Below are positions 8,397 through 16,706 of a DNA stretch of 64,000 bases, piece after piece. A program made the translations under genes and the position numbers. Every line of letters starts with the position of its first letter. The stretch's first letter is position 1. Source of the stretch: Paucibacter sp. Y2R2-4 (GTDB lineage Bacteria > Pseudomonadota > Gammaproteobacteria > Burkholderiales > Burkholderiaceae_C); contig NZ_JAJIRO010000002.1 of assembly GCF_025717535.1 (NCBI RefSeq), positions 62,001-126,000 of the forward strand, read 5' to 3'. Under the pieces are notes generated by a model, which was not told the origin of the DNA, made no database searches, and worked only from the letters and a program-made list of their open reading frames with translations.

Positions 8397-10823
8397 TCAA
8401 GCACGCAGGCGCGCGCCCAAGCTTTCGGACAAGGCGGTCAGCACCTTGGCGATGGTTTGCTCGATGCGCTCGTCGGTTAGGGTCGCCTCGTCATCCAGCA
8501 ACTCCAGACGCACGGCCATGCTGCGTTCACCCTCTTTCAACTCGCCACCCGCTTGCGTCGGTTTGAAGACGTCGAAGAGGCGTGCCGAACGGATCAAGCC
8601 ATCATGTGCCGAGGCAATCGCCTGCATCAGCGCGTCATGAGTCACATGCTCGCCAACGATCAGCGCCAGATCACGCAGGACCGATTGTTGACGGGGAATT
8701 GACTGTGCCGCCGGCAGCTGACGCGCCAGCACGGCGGGCAGATCCAATTCAAACAAGACCGGAGCGCTGGGCAGCTCATAGCCCTGGCGCCACTTCGGGT
8801 GCAACTCGCCGATCACGCCAATGTCTTGGCCATCGAGTTCCACCCGAGCGCTGCGACCGGGGTGCAGGGCCGGATGCGAGGCTGCCTTGAAGCTCAGCTG
8901 ACGCGGCGCGAACAAGGCCTCCAGATCACCCTTGACGTCGAAGTAATCGACCAGGCGATCACGCTGACTCCACTGCTGCTGATCCGCCGGGCCAAAAGCC
9001 AAGCCCGCAAGGCGCATCGGCTGAGCCACGCCGGCAATGCTGCTATCGCTCTCTTGTACCGAGGCGTCACGCAAGAAGACACGGCCGATTTCGAACAAGC
9101 GCACCCGCGAGGCCTTGCGGCTCAGGTTGTAGCGCAGCGCCTGGATCAAGCTGCCAATCAGGCTAGAGCGCATCACGGCCAAAGGCGCGGCGATTGGGTT
9201 CAGCAGCTGGATCGGGTTCGTGTTACCCGCCAGTTCGGCTTCCCAGCGCGCTTCGACAAAGCTGAAATTGATGGTCTCGAAATAGTCCCTGGCTGCCACG
9301 GCATGACGCAAGGCATGAATGGCGCGGCGCGACTCGGACGCCACCTTGGCCACCACCGGCGCTAAAGGCGGGGTGTTAGGCAGGCTGGGGTAGCCCATCA
9401 CGCGGATGATTTCCTCGATCAGGTCTTCTTCGATCTGAATGTCGAAGCGCCAGCTTGGTGGCGTCACCGTCAGCACGCCGGGTGCTTCGGTGAACTGCAG
9501 ACCTAAACGGCTGAACACGCGAGCGCAGTCTTCTTGCGCCACCGGCATGCCAATGATCTTGGCGGCCCGGGCCACGCGCAGCGCCACCGGCTTGCGCTCG
9601 GGCAACTGGGTGATCTGGTCGTCCATCGGGCCGGCTTCGCCGCCACAGATTTCCAAAATCAGCTGAGTGATGCGCTCGATATGCTCCACCGTGCCCACGG
9701 CATCCACGCCGCGCTCGAAGCGATGACCGGCATCGGTCGAGAAATTGAAGCGGCGCGAACGGCCGGCCACGGCCTTGGGCCACCAGAAGGCGGCTTCAAC
9801 GTAGACGTTCTTCGTGTCGTCCGACACGGCGGTCGCATCACCGCCCATGATGCCGGCCAAGGACTCGGGTGCCGAGGCATCGGCCACCACACCGACAGTC
9901 TCGTCCAACTCGACCGTATTGCCGTTCAGCAACTTCAGCGTCTCGCCCTTCTTCGCCCAACGGATCACCAGTTCACGGTCGATCTTGTCGAGGTCGAAGA
10001 TGTGGGACGGGCGACCCAACTCGAACATCACATAGTTGGAGATGTCGACCAGCGGAGCCACCGAGCGTTGGCCGCAACGGGCCAGGCGATCGACCATCCA
10101 AGCGGGCGTCTTGGCCTGCGTGTTGACGCCGCGCACCACGCGACCGGAGAAGCGACCACACAGGTCGGCGGCTTCGATGCGCACCGGCAGCTTGGCGTCG
10201 TGCTTGGGTGCGGCCGGTGTGATGGCGGGCGCCAGCAATGGCGCTCCGGTCAAAGCCGAGACTTCACGCGCGATGCCGTAAACGCTCAGGCAATGGGCCA
10301 GGTTGGGCGTCAGCTTGAGGGTGAAGAGCTGGTCATCCAGATTCAGATGATCGCGGATGCTTTCGCCCACAGCAGCATCGGCCGCCAGTTCCAACAGGCC
10401 GCCGTGTTCTTCGCTGAGCTTGAGCTCGCGCGCTGAGCACAGCATGCCGAAGCTCTCCACGCCGCGCAGCTTGCCCACGCCGATCTTGAAAGGCTTGCCG
10501 TCTTCGCCCGGCGGCAATTCGGCGCCTACGGTCGCCAGTGGCACCTTGATGCCAACACGCGCATTCGGCGCACCGCAGACGATTTGCAGCGGCTCGCCAT
10601 TATTGAAAGCCGCGCCGGCATTGACCTTGCAAATGCGCAGCTTGTCGGCGTTAGGGTGTTGCTCGGCTTCGAGGATTTCGGCAACGACGATGCCATGGAA
10701 AGGCGGCGCCACCGGGCGCAGCTCTTCGACCTCCAGGCCCGACATGGTCAACAGCTCGGCCAGCTCTTGCGTATTCAGCGAGGGATTGCAAAAGCTCCGC
10801 AGCCAGGATTCAGGGAATTGCAT
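8397..10823 (-). CDS. pheT: Phenylalanyl-tRNA synthetase beta subunit
   Basis: Beta chain of the (alpha-beta)2 PheRS, 808 residues, a normal length. In order: N-terminal tRNA-binding EMAP/OB domain (about residues 40-150, VVAEILEAEQHPNADKLRICKV), B3/B4 editing domain (about 210-390), B5 domain (about 400-475), core catalytic-like domain, and the C-terminal ferredoxin-fold anticodon-binding domain ending in LGARLRA. It begins 50 nt after pheS and is co-transcribed with it and with ihfA. Confidence 0.97.
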   Translation of the reverse strand: MQFPESWLRSFCNPSLNTQELAELLTMSGLEVEELRPVAPPFHGIVVAEILEAEQHPNADKLRICKVNAGAAFNNGEPLQIVCGAPNARVGIKVPLATVGAELPPGEDGKPFKIGVGKLRGVESFGMLCSARELKLSEEHGGLLELAADAAVGESIRDHLNLDDQLFTLKLTPNLAHCLSVYGIAREVSALTGAPLLAPAITPAAPKHDAKLPVRIEAADLCGRFSGRVVRGVNTQAKTPAWMVDRLARCGQRSVAPLVDISNYVMFELGRPSHIFDLDKIDRELVIRWAKKGETLKLLNGNTVELDETVGVVADASAPESLAGIMGGDATAVSDDTKNVYVEAAFWWPKAVAGRSRRFNFSTDAGHRFERGVDAVGTVEHIERITQLILEICGGEAGPMDDQITQLPERKPVALRVARAAKIIGMPVAQEDCARVFSRLGLQFTEAPGVLTVTPPSWRFDIQIEEDLIEEIIRVMGYPSLPNTPPLAPVVAKVASESRRAIHALRHAVAARDYFETINFSFVEARWEAELAGNTNPIQLLNPIAAPLAVMRSSLIGSLIQALRYNLSRKASRVRLFEIGRVFLRDASVQESDSSIAGVAQPMRLAGLAFGPADQQQWSQRDRLVDYFDVKGDLEALFAPRQLSFKAASHPALHPGRSARVELDGQDIGVIGELHPKWRQGYELPSAPVLFELDLPAVLARQLPAAQSIPRQQSVLRDLALIVGEHVTHDALMQAIASAHDGLIRSARLFDVFKPTQAGGELKEGERSMAVRLELLDDEATLTDERIEQTIAKVLTALSESLGARLRA

Positions 10824-10873
10824 GGTGTGACTCTTCTTCTCTTTGACGTGTTCTTGAGGATGGATCTCAAGGC

Positions 10874-11911
10874 TTACTTGAACTGTGTCAAGAAGCGCAG
10901 ATCGCCATCAAAGAACAGGCGCAGATCGTTGACGCCATAGCGCAGCATGGCCAAACGGTCGATACCGGAGCCAAAGGCAAAACCGATGTAACGCTCTGGG
11001 TCCAGGCCCATATTGCGGATTACTTGCGGATGCACCTGGCCGGAGCCGGACACCTCCAACCAACGGCCCTTGAGCGGGCCGGACTCGAACATGATGTCGA
11101 TCTCAGCGCTAGGCTCGGTGAAGGGGAAATAGCTGGGGCGGAAGCGCAGTTCCAGCTGATCGGTTTCGAAGAAGCTGGTGATGAAGTTCAGATAAACCGA
11201 CTTCAAATCTTTGAAACTGATGTTCTCGCCCACCCACAGGCCTTCGACCTGATGGAACATCGGCGAGTGTGTGGCATCGCTGTCCACACGGTAAGTGCGG
11301 CCCGGCGCGATCACGCGGATCTCAGGCATGGGCTGACCGGCGTCGATCAAGGCCTTGTGCTTCTTGACATGCTGCACCGCATAGCGGATTTGCATCGGGC
11401 TGGTGTGGGTACGCAAGACATGACCCCCTTCCACATAGAAGGTGTCGTGCATGGAACGCGCCGGATGGTCTTCCGGCGTATTCAAGGCCGTGAAGTTGAA
11501 CCAATCGTTTTCGATTTCGGGGCCATCGGCCACATCGAAACCCATAGACCCGAAGATGCCCTCGATGCGCTCCATCGCGCGGGTGATCGGGTGCAGGCCC
11601 CCGGTGCCACGCTGGCGGCCGGGCAGGCTGACGTCCAAGGCCTCGGCCTTGAGTTGCAATTCAAGTTCCGCGTCAGCCAGGGCTTGGCGGCGGGCGGTCA
11701 GTGCGGCTTCGATGCCGGACTTCAGTACATTGATCTCGGCGCCACGGGCTTTCTTTTCCTCGACCGGCAAGGCGGCCAGGCTCTTCAACAATTCGGTCAC
11801 GCGACCGGACTTGCCCAGAAAACGCGCCTTGGCATTTTCCAGATCGGCGGGCGTGGAGGCGGCGGCGAATTCGCCTTGGGCCGTTTGCAGCAGTTGATCG
11901 AGCTCGTTCAT
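10874..11911 (-). CDS. pheS: Phenylalanyl-tRNA synthetase alpha subunit
   Basis: Catalytic class II subunit of PheRS, 345 residues. It has an N-terminal coiled coil (about residues 1-90), motif 2 around [16 protein letters not shown] and motif 3 in [18 protein letters not shown] placed the start at the ATG at 11911 (MNELDQLLQ), matching the family N-terminus. The frame is open upstream to 11989, but that extension is translated through the T-run of a terminator and is not protein-like. A terminator or attenuator lies 53 nt upstream. Confidence 0.96.
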   Translation of the reverse strand: MNELDQLLQTAQGEFAAASTPADLENAKARFLGKSGRVTELLKSLAALPVEEKKARGAEINVLKSGIEAALTARRQALADAELELQLKAEALDVSLPGRQRGTGGLHPITRAMERIEGIFGSMGFDVADGPEIENDWFNFTALNTPEDHPARSMHDTFYVEGGHVLRTHTSPMQIRYAVQHVKKHKALIDAGQPMPEIRVIAPGRTYRVDSDATHSPMFHQVEGLWVGENISFKDLKSVYLNFITSFFETDQLELRFRPSYFPFTEPSAEIDIMFESGPLKGRWLEVSGSGQVHPQVIRNMGLDPERYIGFAFGSGIDRLAMLRYGVNDLRLFFDGDLRFLTQFK

Positions 11912-11963
11912 CGCGGTGCCGTTTTCATCAAGCGGGTCTTGAATGCAGGAAATGGGGGAAGGC

Positions 11964-11995
11964 AAAAAAAAAGGCCGAGCGCTGCGCACGGCCTT
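11964..11995 (-). terminator. Intrinsic terminator or attenuator between rplT and pheS
   Basis: On the minus strand, a stem AAGGCCG/CGGCCTT (11971-11995) is followed by nine T residues, a strong intrinsic terminator inside the operon just before pheS. A second hairpin, GAGCCAC-loop-GTGGCTC at 12042-12059, lies directly after the rplT stop. No phenylalanine-rich leader peptide (pheM-like) is visible between them, so how read-through into pheST is set is unclear. Confidence 0.75.
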
Positions 11996-12066
11996 GAGGT
12001 TGCTGACCCCGGATCAGACAGTGCCGACCCAGGGCTGCCGTGAGCCACTTGCGTGGCTCGCGGGCA

Positions 12067-12423
12067 TTAAGCGAGAGCGGCCTTGACCTTGGCGAAGATG
12101 CTGGCAAAACCAGCAGGATCGTGAACAGCCAGATCAGCCAGGACCTTGCGGTCGATGTCGATCTCAGCCTTCTTCAGGCCAGCCACAAACTTGCTGTAGG
12201 TCAGACCCAGGCCACGGCTTGCTGCGTTGATACGAGCAATCCACAGGGCACGGAAGACACGCTTCTTGGCACGACGGTCACGGTAGGCGTATTGGCCTGC
12301 CTTCATCACTGCCTGTTTGGCAATGCGGAAGACATTCTTACGACGACCACGGAAGCCCTTGGCTAGTGCCAGAACCTTTTTGTGACGAGCACGTGCGGTA
12401 ACACCACGTTTAACGCGAGGCAT
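12067..12423 (-). CDS. rplT: 50S ribosomal protein L20
   Basis: Ribosomal protein L20, 118 residues, with the basic N-terminal tail ([27 protein letters not shown]) and conserved globular domain. It acts early in 50S assembly and in other bacteria represses its own operon by binding the rpmI leader mRNA. It lies 23 nt downstream of rpmI. Confidence 0.98.
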   Translation of the reverse strand: MPRVKRGVTARARHKKVLALAKGFRGRRKNVFRIAKQAVMKAGQYAYRDRRAKKRVFRALWIARINAASRGLGLTYSKFVAGLKKAEIDIDRKVLADLAVHDPAGFASIFAKVKAALA

Positions 12424-12446
12424 AGTATTTCTCCTTCAGAAGTCGA

Positions 12447-12650
12447 TCAGAGGCCAGCGCCGGGCAACATTTGAGCCATGTGGCCCATGTTGGTCTCGTG
12501 CACAGCGGCAGAACCACGCAGGTGGCGCTTGTTCTTGGTGGACTTCTTCGTGAGGATGTGGCGCTTGAACGCCTGTCCGCGCTTGACCGTACCACCCGGA
12601 CGAACGCGGAAGCGCTTCTTGGCGCTGCTCTTGGTCTTCATTTTGGGCAT
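12447..12650 (-). CDS. rpmI: 50S ribosomal protein L35
   Basis: Ribosomal protein L35, 67 residues, starting [20 protein letters not shown], a near-canonical family N-terminus. It lies between infC and rplT as usual. A stable hairpin at 12728-12755 is in its 141-nt leader. Confidence 0.98.
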   Translation of the reverse strand: MPKMKTKSSAKKRFRVRPGGTVKRGQAFKRHILTKKSTKNKRHLRGSAAVHETNMGHMAQMLPGAGL

Positions 12651-12727
12651 GTTATTGCTCCTTTTAAGTACGTCCCAGGGGCGATTGCGGGCCTCGCAAT
12701 ACTTTGACCAGCCTCTGGAGACTAATA

Positions 12728-12755
12728 AGCCTGCCGACGACCAAATCGGCAGGCT
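12728..12755 (-). promoter_or_regulatory. Hairpin in the infC-rpmI intergenic region (candidate L20 control element)
   Basis: A perfect 10-bp inverted repeat, AGCCTGCCGA / TCGGCAGGCT with an 8-nt loop, lies 36 nt after the infC stop. On the minus strand it is followed by TATTAGTCTCC, so it is a poor terminator. Its place matches where L20 autogenous control acts in E. coli; that role is an inference from position only. Confidence 0.5.
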
Positions 12756-12791
12756 GAAACTTTGAGACCGAAGTCTCGATGACCTTGCTGC

Positions 12792-13337
12792 TTAACGCTT
12801 CTTCGGCGCCAGCACCATGATCATTTGCCGGCCTTCCAGCTTGGGCATGTTTTCCACCACGGCCACATCGGACAACTCGTCGCGGATACGCTCCAGCAAA
12901 CGCATGCCGATGTCTTGGTGGGTAATTTCACGGCCGCGATAACGCAGCGTGACCTTACCCTTATCACCGTCTTCAGCGATGAAGCGACGCAGATTGCGCA
13001 TCTTGATCTGGTAGTCGCCTTCGTCCGTACCCGGGCGGAACTTGACTTCCTTGATCTCGATGACCTTCTGCTTGGACTTGGCCTCGGCTGCGCGCTTTTG
13101 CTCGATGTATTTGAACTTGCCGTAGTCCATCAAACGGCACACCGGAGGTGTCGCCGTGGCGGAGATTTCGACAACGTCCACATCCAACTCACCCGCCATG
13201 CGGAGTGCTTCGTGGATGCTCACAATACCGAGCGGCTCATTTTCCGGGCCGTTCAAACGGACTTCGGGAGCCATGATTTCGCGGTTCAGCCGGTGCTTGC
13301 GCTCCGGGATCGCTCGACGATCAGCAAAAGTAGCGAT
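12792..13337 (-). CDS. infC: Translation initiation factor IF-3, AUC start codon
   Basis: IF-3 of 181 residues that prevents premature joining of ribosomal subunits and checks start codons. The first ATG (13274) would give MAPEVRLNG and lose the conserved N-terminus. Reading upstream in frame gives [20 protein letters not shown], the normal start of the family, beginning at ATC (13337-13335) 7 nt after an AAAGG ribosome-binding site. IF-3 genes classically use a rare AUU/AUC/AUA start so that IF-3 represses its own translation, and this sequence fits. Both IF-3 domains are complete, ending VLAPKKR. It lies 71 nt after thrS. Confidence 0.95.
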   Translation of the reverse strand: MATFADRRAIPERKHRLNREIMAPEVRLNGPENEPLGIVSIHEALRMAGELDVDVVEISATATPPVCRLMDYGKFKYIEQKRAAEAKSKQKVIEIKEVKFRPGTDEGDYQIKMRNLRRFIAEDGDKGKVTLRYRGREITHQDIGMRLLERIRDELSDVAVVENMPKLEGRQMIMVLAPKKR

Positions 13338-13408
13338 GGTGCATACCTTTCAACGAGCCCCAAGGCGAGAGGCCCAAACAAAGCAAAAGCGCGCCTGAAT
13401 GGCAGGAA

Positions 13409-15328
13409 TCAGACCTTGTCGGCAATGTCTTTGGAGAGCTTCGCAATGAAGTCTTCCAGAGCCATCACACCCAGATCCTGGTTGCCACGGGCGCGCACCG
13501 CAACGGCTCCATTTGCCTTCTCCTTGTCGCCAACGACGAGGATGAACGGAACCTTTTGCAAAGAATGCTCGCGGATTTTATACGTGATCTTCTCGTTGCG
13601 CAAATCGGCCTGGACCCTAAGCCCTTGTTTTTGCAGAACTTTCACGATTTCCGCGACGTAATCGGCCTGCGCGTCGGTGATATTGGCCACCATCACCTGG
13701 GTCGGCGCCAGCCAAACTGGCAGCGCACCTGCGTGCTGTTCGATCAAGATACCGATGAAACGCTCCAAGCTGCCGACGATGGCGCGATGCAACATCACCG
13801 GGGTCTTGCGCTGGCCGTCTTCATCGACAAACTCGGCATCCAGGCGATGCGGCATATTCGAATCAATCTGAATCGTGCCGCATTGCCACTGACGGCCCAG
13901 CGCGTCCTTCAGAGCGTACTCAATCTTCGGCGCATAGAACGCACCCTCGCCGTGAGCGATTTCGAACTCACAGCCTGAGCGACGCAGCGACTCCATCAGC
14001 ACCTGTTCGGTGCGATCCCAATACTCATCGGTGCCGATGCGCGCTTCGGGGCGCGTCGCTACTTTGTAGACGATGTCGGTAAAGCCAAAATCGGCATAGA
14101 CCTTCTTCAGCAAAGTCGTGAAGTTGGCGCACTCTTCCAAGATCTGGTCTTCGGTACAGAAGATGTGGCCGTCGTCCTGCGTGAAGCCGCGCACCCGCAT
14201 GATGCCGTGCAGACCCCCTGTCGGCTCATTGCGGTGACATTGGCCAAACTCACCAAAACGCAGCGGCAGATCGCGATAGCTCTTGATGCCGTGCTTGAAG
14301 ATCAGGATGTGACCCGGGCAGTTCATCGGCTTCAAAGCGTAGTCGCGCTTCTCCGACTCGGTGATGAACATATTGTCCCGGTACTTGTCCCAATGACCGG
14401 ACTTCTCCCACAAGCCTTTGTCCAAGATTTGCGGGCCCTTGACCTCCTGGTAGCCGTTGTCACGATAGACCCGGCGCATGTACTGCTCGACTTCTTGCCA
14501 GACTGTCCAGCCCTTGGGGTGCCAGAACACGGTGCCAGGCGAGTGCTCGTCGATATGGAACAGGTCGAGCTCACGCCCCAACTTGCGGTGGTCGCGCTTC
14601 TCCGCCTCTTCCAACATCAAGAGGTATTTCTGCAGATCATCCTTGGTCGCCCAGGCGGTGCCGTAAATACGCTGCAACTGCTCGTTACGGTGGTCACCGC
14701 GCCAGTAGGCGCCGGCCACCTTCATCAGCTTGAAGTGCTTGAGCTTGCCGGTGGAGGGCACGTGCGGGCCGCGGCACAGATCGGTGAACTTGCCTTCGGC
14801 ATACAGCGACACATCCTGATCAGCCGGGATGCTCTCGATGATCTCGGCCTTGTAGGCCTCGCCGATGCTCTTGAAGTAAGCGACGGCCTCGTCGCGCGGC
14901 AGCACGCTGCGGGTGACCTTCTCATCCTTCTTGGCCAGCTCTGTCATCTTTGATTCGATGGCGGCCAAGTCTTCCGGCGTGAAAGGGCGCTTGTAGCTGA
15001 AGTCGTAATAAAAACCGTGCTCGATGACGGGGCCGATGGTGACCTGCGCCTCGGGGAACAACTCCTTCACCGCATAGGCCAGCAAGTGAGCGGTTGAGTG
15101 GCGAATCACTTCCAGACCGTCGGCATCCTTGTCGGTAATGATGGCCAGCTGCGTATCAGACTCCATCAAGTAGCTGGTATCCACAACCCGAGCGGCATCA
15201 CCACTGCCCACACGGCCCGCCAAGGCGGCCTTGGCCAAACCCGCACCAATCGAAGCGGCGACGTCGGCCACGGTGACAGCTTGCGGGAATTCGCGTTTGG
15301 AACCGTCAGGCAATTGAATTGAGATCAT
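13409..15328 (-). CDS. thrS: Threonyl-tRNA synthetase
   Basis: Class II synthetase of 639 residues, a normal length. In order: TGS domain (residues 1-61), editing domain with [16 protein letters not shown] and the SAD motif region, catalytic core with the zinc-ligand segment [13 protein letters not shown], and the C-terminal anticodon-binding domain ([11 protein letters not shown]...). It starts at the ATG at 15328 after GGAGTGCCTC. It is the first gene of the translation operon and follows a leader with a Thr-rich peptide, an antiterminator and a terminator (15385-15530). Confidence 0.98.
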   Translation of the reverse strand: MISIQLPDGSKREFPQAVTVADVAASIGAGLAKAALAGRVGSGDAARVVDTSYLMESDTQLAIITDKDADGLEVIRHSTAHLLAYAVKELFPEAQVTIGPVIEHGFYYDFSYKRPFTPEDLAAIESKMTELAKKDEKVTRSVLPRDEAVAYFKSIGEAYKAEIIESIPADQDVSLYAEGKFTDLCRGPHVPSTGKLKHFKLMKVAGAYWRGDHRNEQLQRIYGTAWATKDDLQKYLLMLEEAEKRDHRKLGRELDLFHIDEHSPGTVFWHPKGWTVWQEVEQYMRRVYRDNGYQEVKGPQILDKGLWEKSGHWDKYRDNMFITESEKRDYALKPMNCPGHILIFKHGIKSYRDLPLRFGEFGQCHRNEPTGGLHGIMRVRGFTQDDGHIFCTEDQILEECANFTTLLKKVYADFGFTDIVYKVATRPEARIGTDEYWDRTEQVLMESLRRSGCEFEIAHGEGAFYAPKIEYALKDALGRQWQCGTIQIDSNMPHRLDAEFVDEDGQRKTPVMLHRAIVGSLERFIGILIEQHAGALPVWLAPTQVMVANITDAQADYVAEIVKVLQKQGLRVQADLRNEKITYKIREHSLQKVPFILVVGDKEKANGAVAVRARGNQDLGVMALEDFIAKLSKDIADKV

Positions 15329-15384
15329 GAGGCACTCCGAGTTTCGGCAGGTCTAACGAATTGAAATGGGGGCCGAGCAAGGGC

Positions 15385-15418
15385 AAAAAAAAACGCGGCT
15401 GGTTGCCGCGCTTTTTTT
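15385..15418 (-). terminator. Attenuator terminator in the thrS leader
   Basis: On the minus strand: A7, G, then CGCGGC-AACCA-GCCGCG and T9, a textbook intrinsic terminator (stem 15394-15410, U-tract 15385-15393). It ends 57 nt before the thrS ATG. Its 5' arm (15405-15414 on the + strand) is exactly complementary over 10 bp to the antiterminator arm at 15471-15480. Confidence 0.9.
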
Positions 15419-15470
15419 GGAAACTACCCCGTTGACGAGGCAGCTCAGACTGGAAAGATAGGGCGTGACG

Positions 15471-15480
15471 AAAGCGCGGC
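15471..15480 (-). promoter_or_regulatory. Antiterminator arm of the thrS attenuator
   Basis: The RNA segment GCCGCGCUUU, 5 nt after the leader-peptide stop codon, can pair perfectly over 10 bp with AAAGCGCGGC, the 5' arm of the terminator. A ribosome at the leader stop codon would cover this arm and allow termination. A ribosome stalled on the Thr codons 22-36 nt upstream would leave it free. Confidence 0.8.
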
Positions 15481-15483
15481 CGA

Positions 15484-15499
15484 CTTCACCCCTGTGAAG
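15484..15499 (-). promoter_or_regulatory. Small hairpin overlapping the end of the thrS leader peptide
   Basis: CTTCAC-AGGG-GTGAAG, 6 bp with a 4-nt loop, covers the last codons and stop of the leader peptide. It is in the position of the 1:2 pause hairpin of amino-acid attenuators. Confidence 0.55.
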
Positions 15500-15530
15500 G
15501 TGTGGTCGTAGTTCGCGGTGTCATAACCAT
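15486..15530 (-). CDS. Threonine-rich leader peptide of thrS
   Basis: A 14-codon reading frame, MVMTPRTTTTPSQG, begins at the ATG at 15530 after GAGAAAGG with a 4-nt spacer. Five of 14 residues are Thr, four of them consecutive, and those four codons (ACU ACG ACC ACA) are the four different Thr codons. The next structures are an antiterminator arm, a terminator and then thrS, so the peptide is read as the sensor of Thr-tRNA charging. The product itself probably has no function. The longer frame through the same region (15445-15672) is not protein-like. Confidence 0.85.
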   Translation of the reverse strand: MVMTPRTTTTPSQG

Positions 15531-15567
15531 GATGCCTTTCTCGCCCTTGTTCGTTGCTGATGGGCCA

Positions 15568-15573
15568 ATTGTA
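15568..15573 (-). promoter_or_regulatory. Candidate -10 element for the thrS operon
   Basis: TACAAT on the minus strand matches the sigma-70 -10 consensus at five of six bases and lies 38 nt upstream of the leader-peptide ATG. No good -35 is seen at 16-18 bp spacing, so the promoter assignment is tentative. Confidence 0.4.
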
Positions 15574-15595
15574 GCCATGCTTGAAGACAAGCGGT

Positions 15596-16693
15596 TTACA
15601 AAGGCAAGGCCTGAATCGATGACTGCTCGCAGGCCTTAGCGAATTCATCACGCAGGCGCTGGCTTTCGGCAATGGCGCGCAACCACGCCGTCGCGCGCGC
15701 GCTCACGTCATCACCGTAATGCTGAAAGTCAGCACGATCGGGCAGCTTACCCAGGGGCAAGGTCTTGATCCAGGCCTGACTCGGCGCCAGCAGCACCACA
15801 TTGTCGAGAAAGGCGCTGGCGCGATGGCGCGACTTCAAGGCCTTATCCAACCAACCCGGAATGACTTGCTGCTGGAAATGCGGGTACAGCACCAGCCCCT
15901 CGCCCGCCATGGCCGCATAGTCCAGATGCAGGTGATAGTCGGTGATGCCGCCGTCCCAGTAGGCACCGCGCGGTGCGCCTGGGATGTCGTGCACCGCTTG
16001 CAGCCAAAAAGGAATCGAGCAACTGGCCAGCAAGGCCGGCTGAAAGTTTTGTGGCGTCAACTCGACCCGATGACTGCGGTAGTCATGCAACGGCACGGCC
16101 AAAGCTTCGCCCGGTGCGGAGAACACCACCCGGTCCAGCCAACGCCCAAGAGACCGTCGATGCAGGAGATTCGCCATGAAAGCGCCGGTGTAACCCAAAG
16201 GCGTGCGCCAGCGCCCTTCCCGCCCAAGCAAATGCTGGCCCCGTGAAGTGAACAGATGCAAGCGGTAACGCGGGTGGCTGAGGGCTATCTCCTCCCGTCC
16301 ACCAAAGAATTCATCGAGCTTCGCCGCAAAGCCCCGAGTCACGTCTTTGGCCTTGGGCATCTTGCCGGGCAGGCTGTCGTAACGCTGATGCACATAGTCA
16401 TGCGCCAAGCGCTCAAAGTTGGCTTGAGCATCCGCGTCTGAGCGGCCCAAACAAGCGGTGGCCATGCGCCAGGCACCGATCGAAGCGCCCAGCAGATGCA
16501 CCTGTTGCGAACTCCGTGCCAACCAGTCGCCAAAGAGATACCGATCCAAAGGCCCGAGGATCAATCCCTTGGGACCACCGGCGGCGGCCGGCACCACGCG
16601 GATGTCTTCGGGGCGCAGACCCCGCTCCGCCAGACGCGCCAGCGCGCGGGGGCCGGCGTAGATTTGCAGCGCTTGTTGACCGCTAGAGCTCAT
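15596..16693 (-). CDS. Patatin-like phospholipase family protein
   Basis: Serine acyl hydrolase of about 365 residues with the patatin fold. The nucleophile elbow GASIG places the catalytic Ser at about residue 71, and the Asp of the dyad is in DGGITD. The oxyanion region AAAGGPKGL lies at about residues 36-44. No signal peptide is seen. The start is the ATG at 16693, 13 nt after the stop of the TonB-dependent receptor; an in-frame GTG at 16705 is possible. Substrate unknown. The gene end at 15596 abuts the thrS promoter region. Confidence 0.87.
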   Translation of the reverse strand: MSSSGQQALQIYAGPRALARLAERGLRPEDIRVVPAAAGGPKGLILGPLDRYLFGDWLARSSQQVHLLGASIGAWRMATACLGRSDADAQANFERLAHDYVHQRYDSLPGKMPKAKDVTRGFAAKLDEFFGGREEIALSHPRYRLHLFTSRGQHLLGREGRWRTPLGYTGAFMANLLHRRSLGRWLDRVVFSAPGEALAVPLHDYRSHRVELTPQNFQPALLASCSIPFWLQAVHDIPGAPRGAYWDGGITDYHLHLDYAAMAGEGLVLYPHFQQQVIPGWLDKALKSRHRASAFLDNVVLLAPSQAWIKTLPLGKLPDRADFQHYGDDVSARATAWLRAIAESQRLRDEFAKACEQSSIQALPL

Positions 16694-16706
16694 GCACCCG
16701 ATCACA

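Noticed and set aside
11996-12066. pheM-like leader peptide upstream of pheS
   Set aside because: The gap between the rplT stop and the terminator has no short frame with a run of Phe codons and a ribosome-binding site; Phe codons only appear in the T-run itself.
13320-13343. Seven-codon out-of-frame mini-ORF starting at ATG 13343 (MHHRYFC) over the infC start
   Set aside because: Too short to judge and its ATG sits between the infC ribosome-binding site and start codon; probably chance.
15445-15672. 75-codon minus-strand frame through the thrS leader
   Set aside because: Starts inside the patatin-like gene, has no protein-like pattern and runs through the attenuator structure; the Thr-rich 14-codon frame explains the region better.
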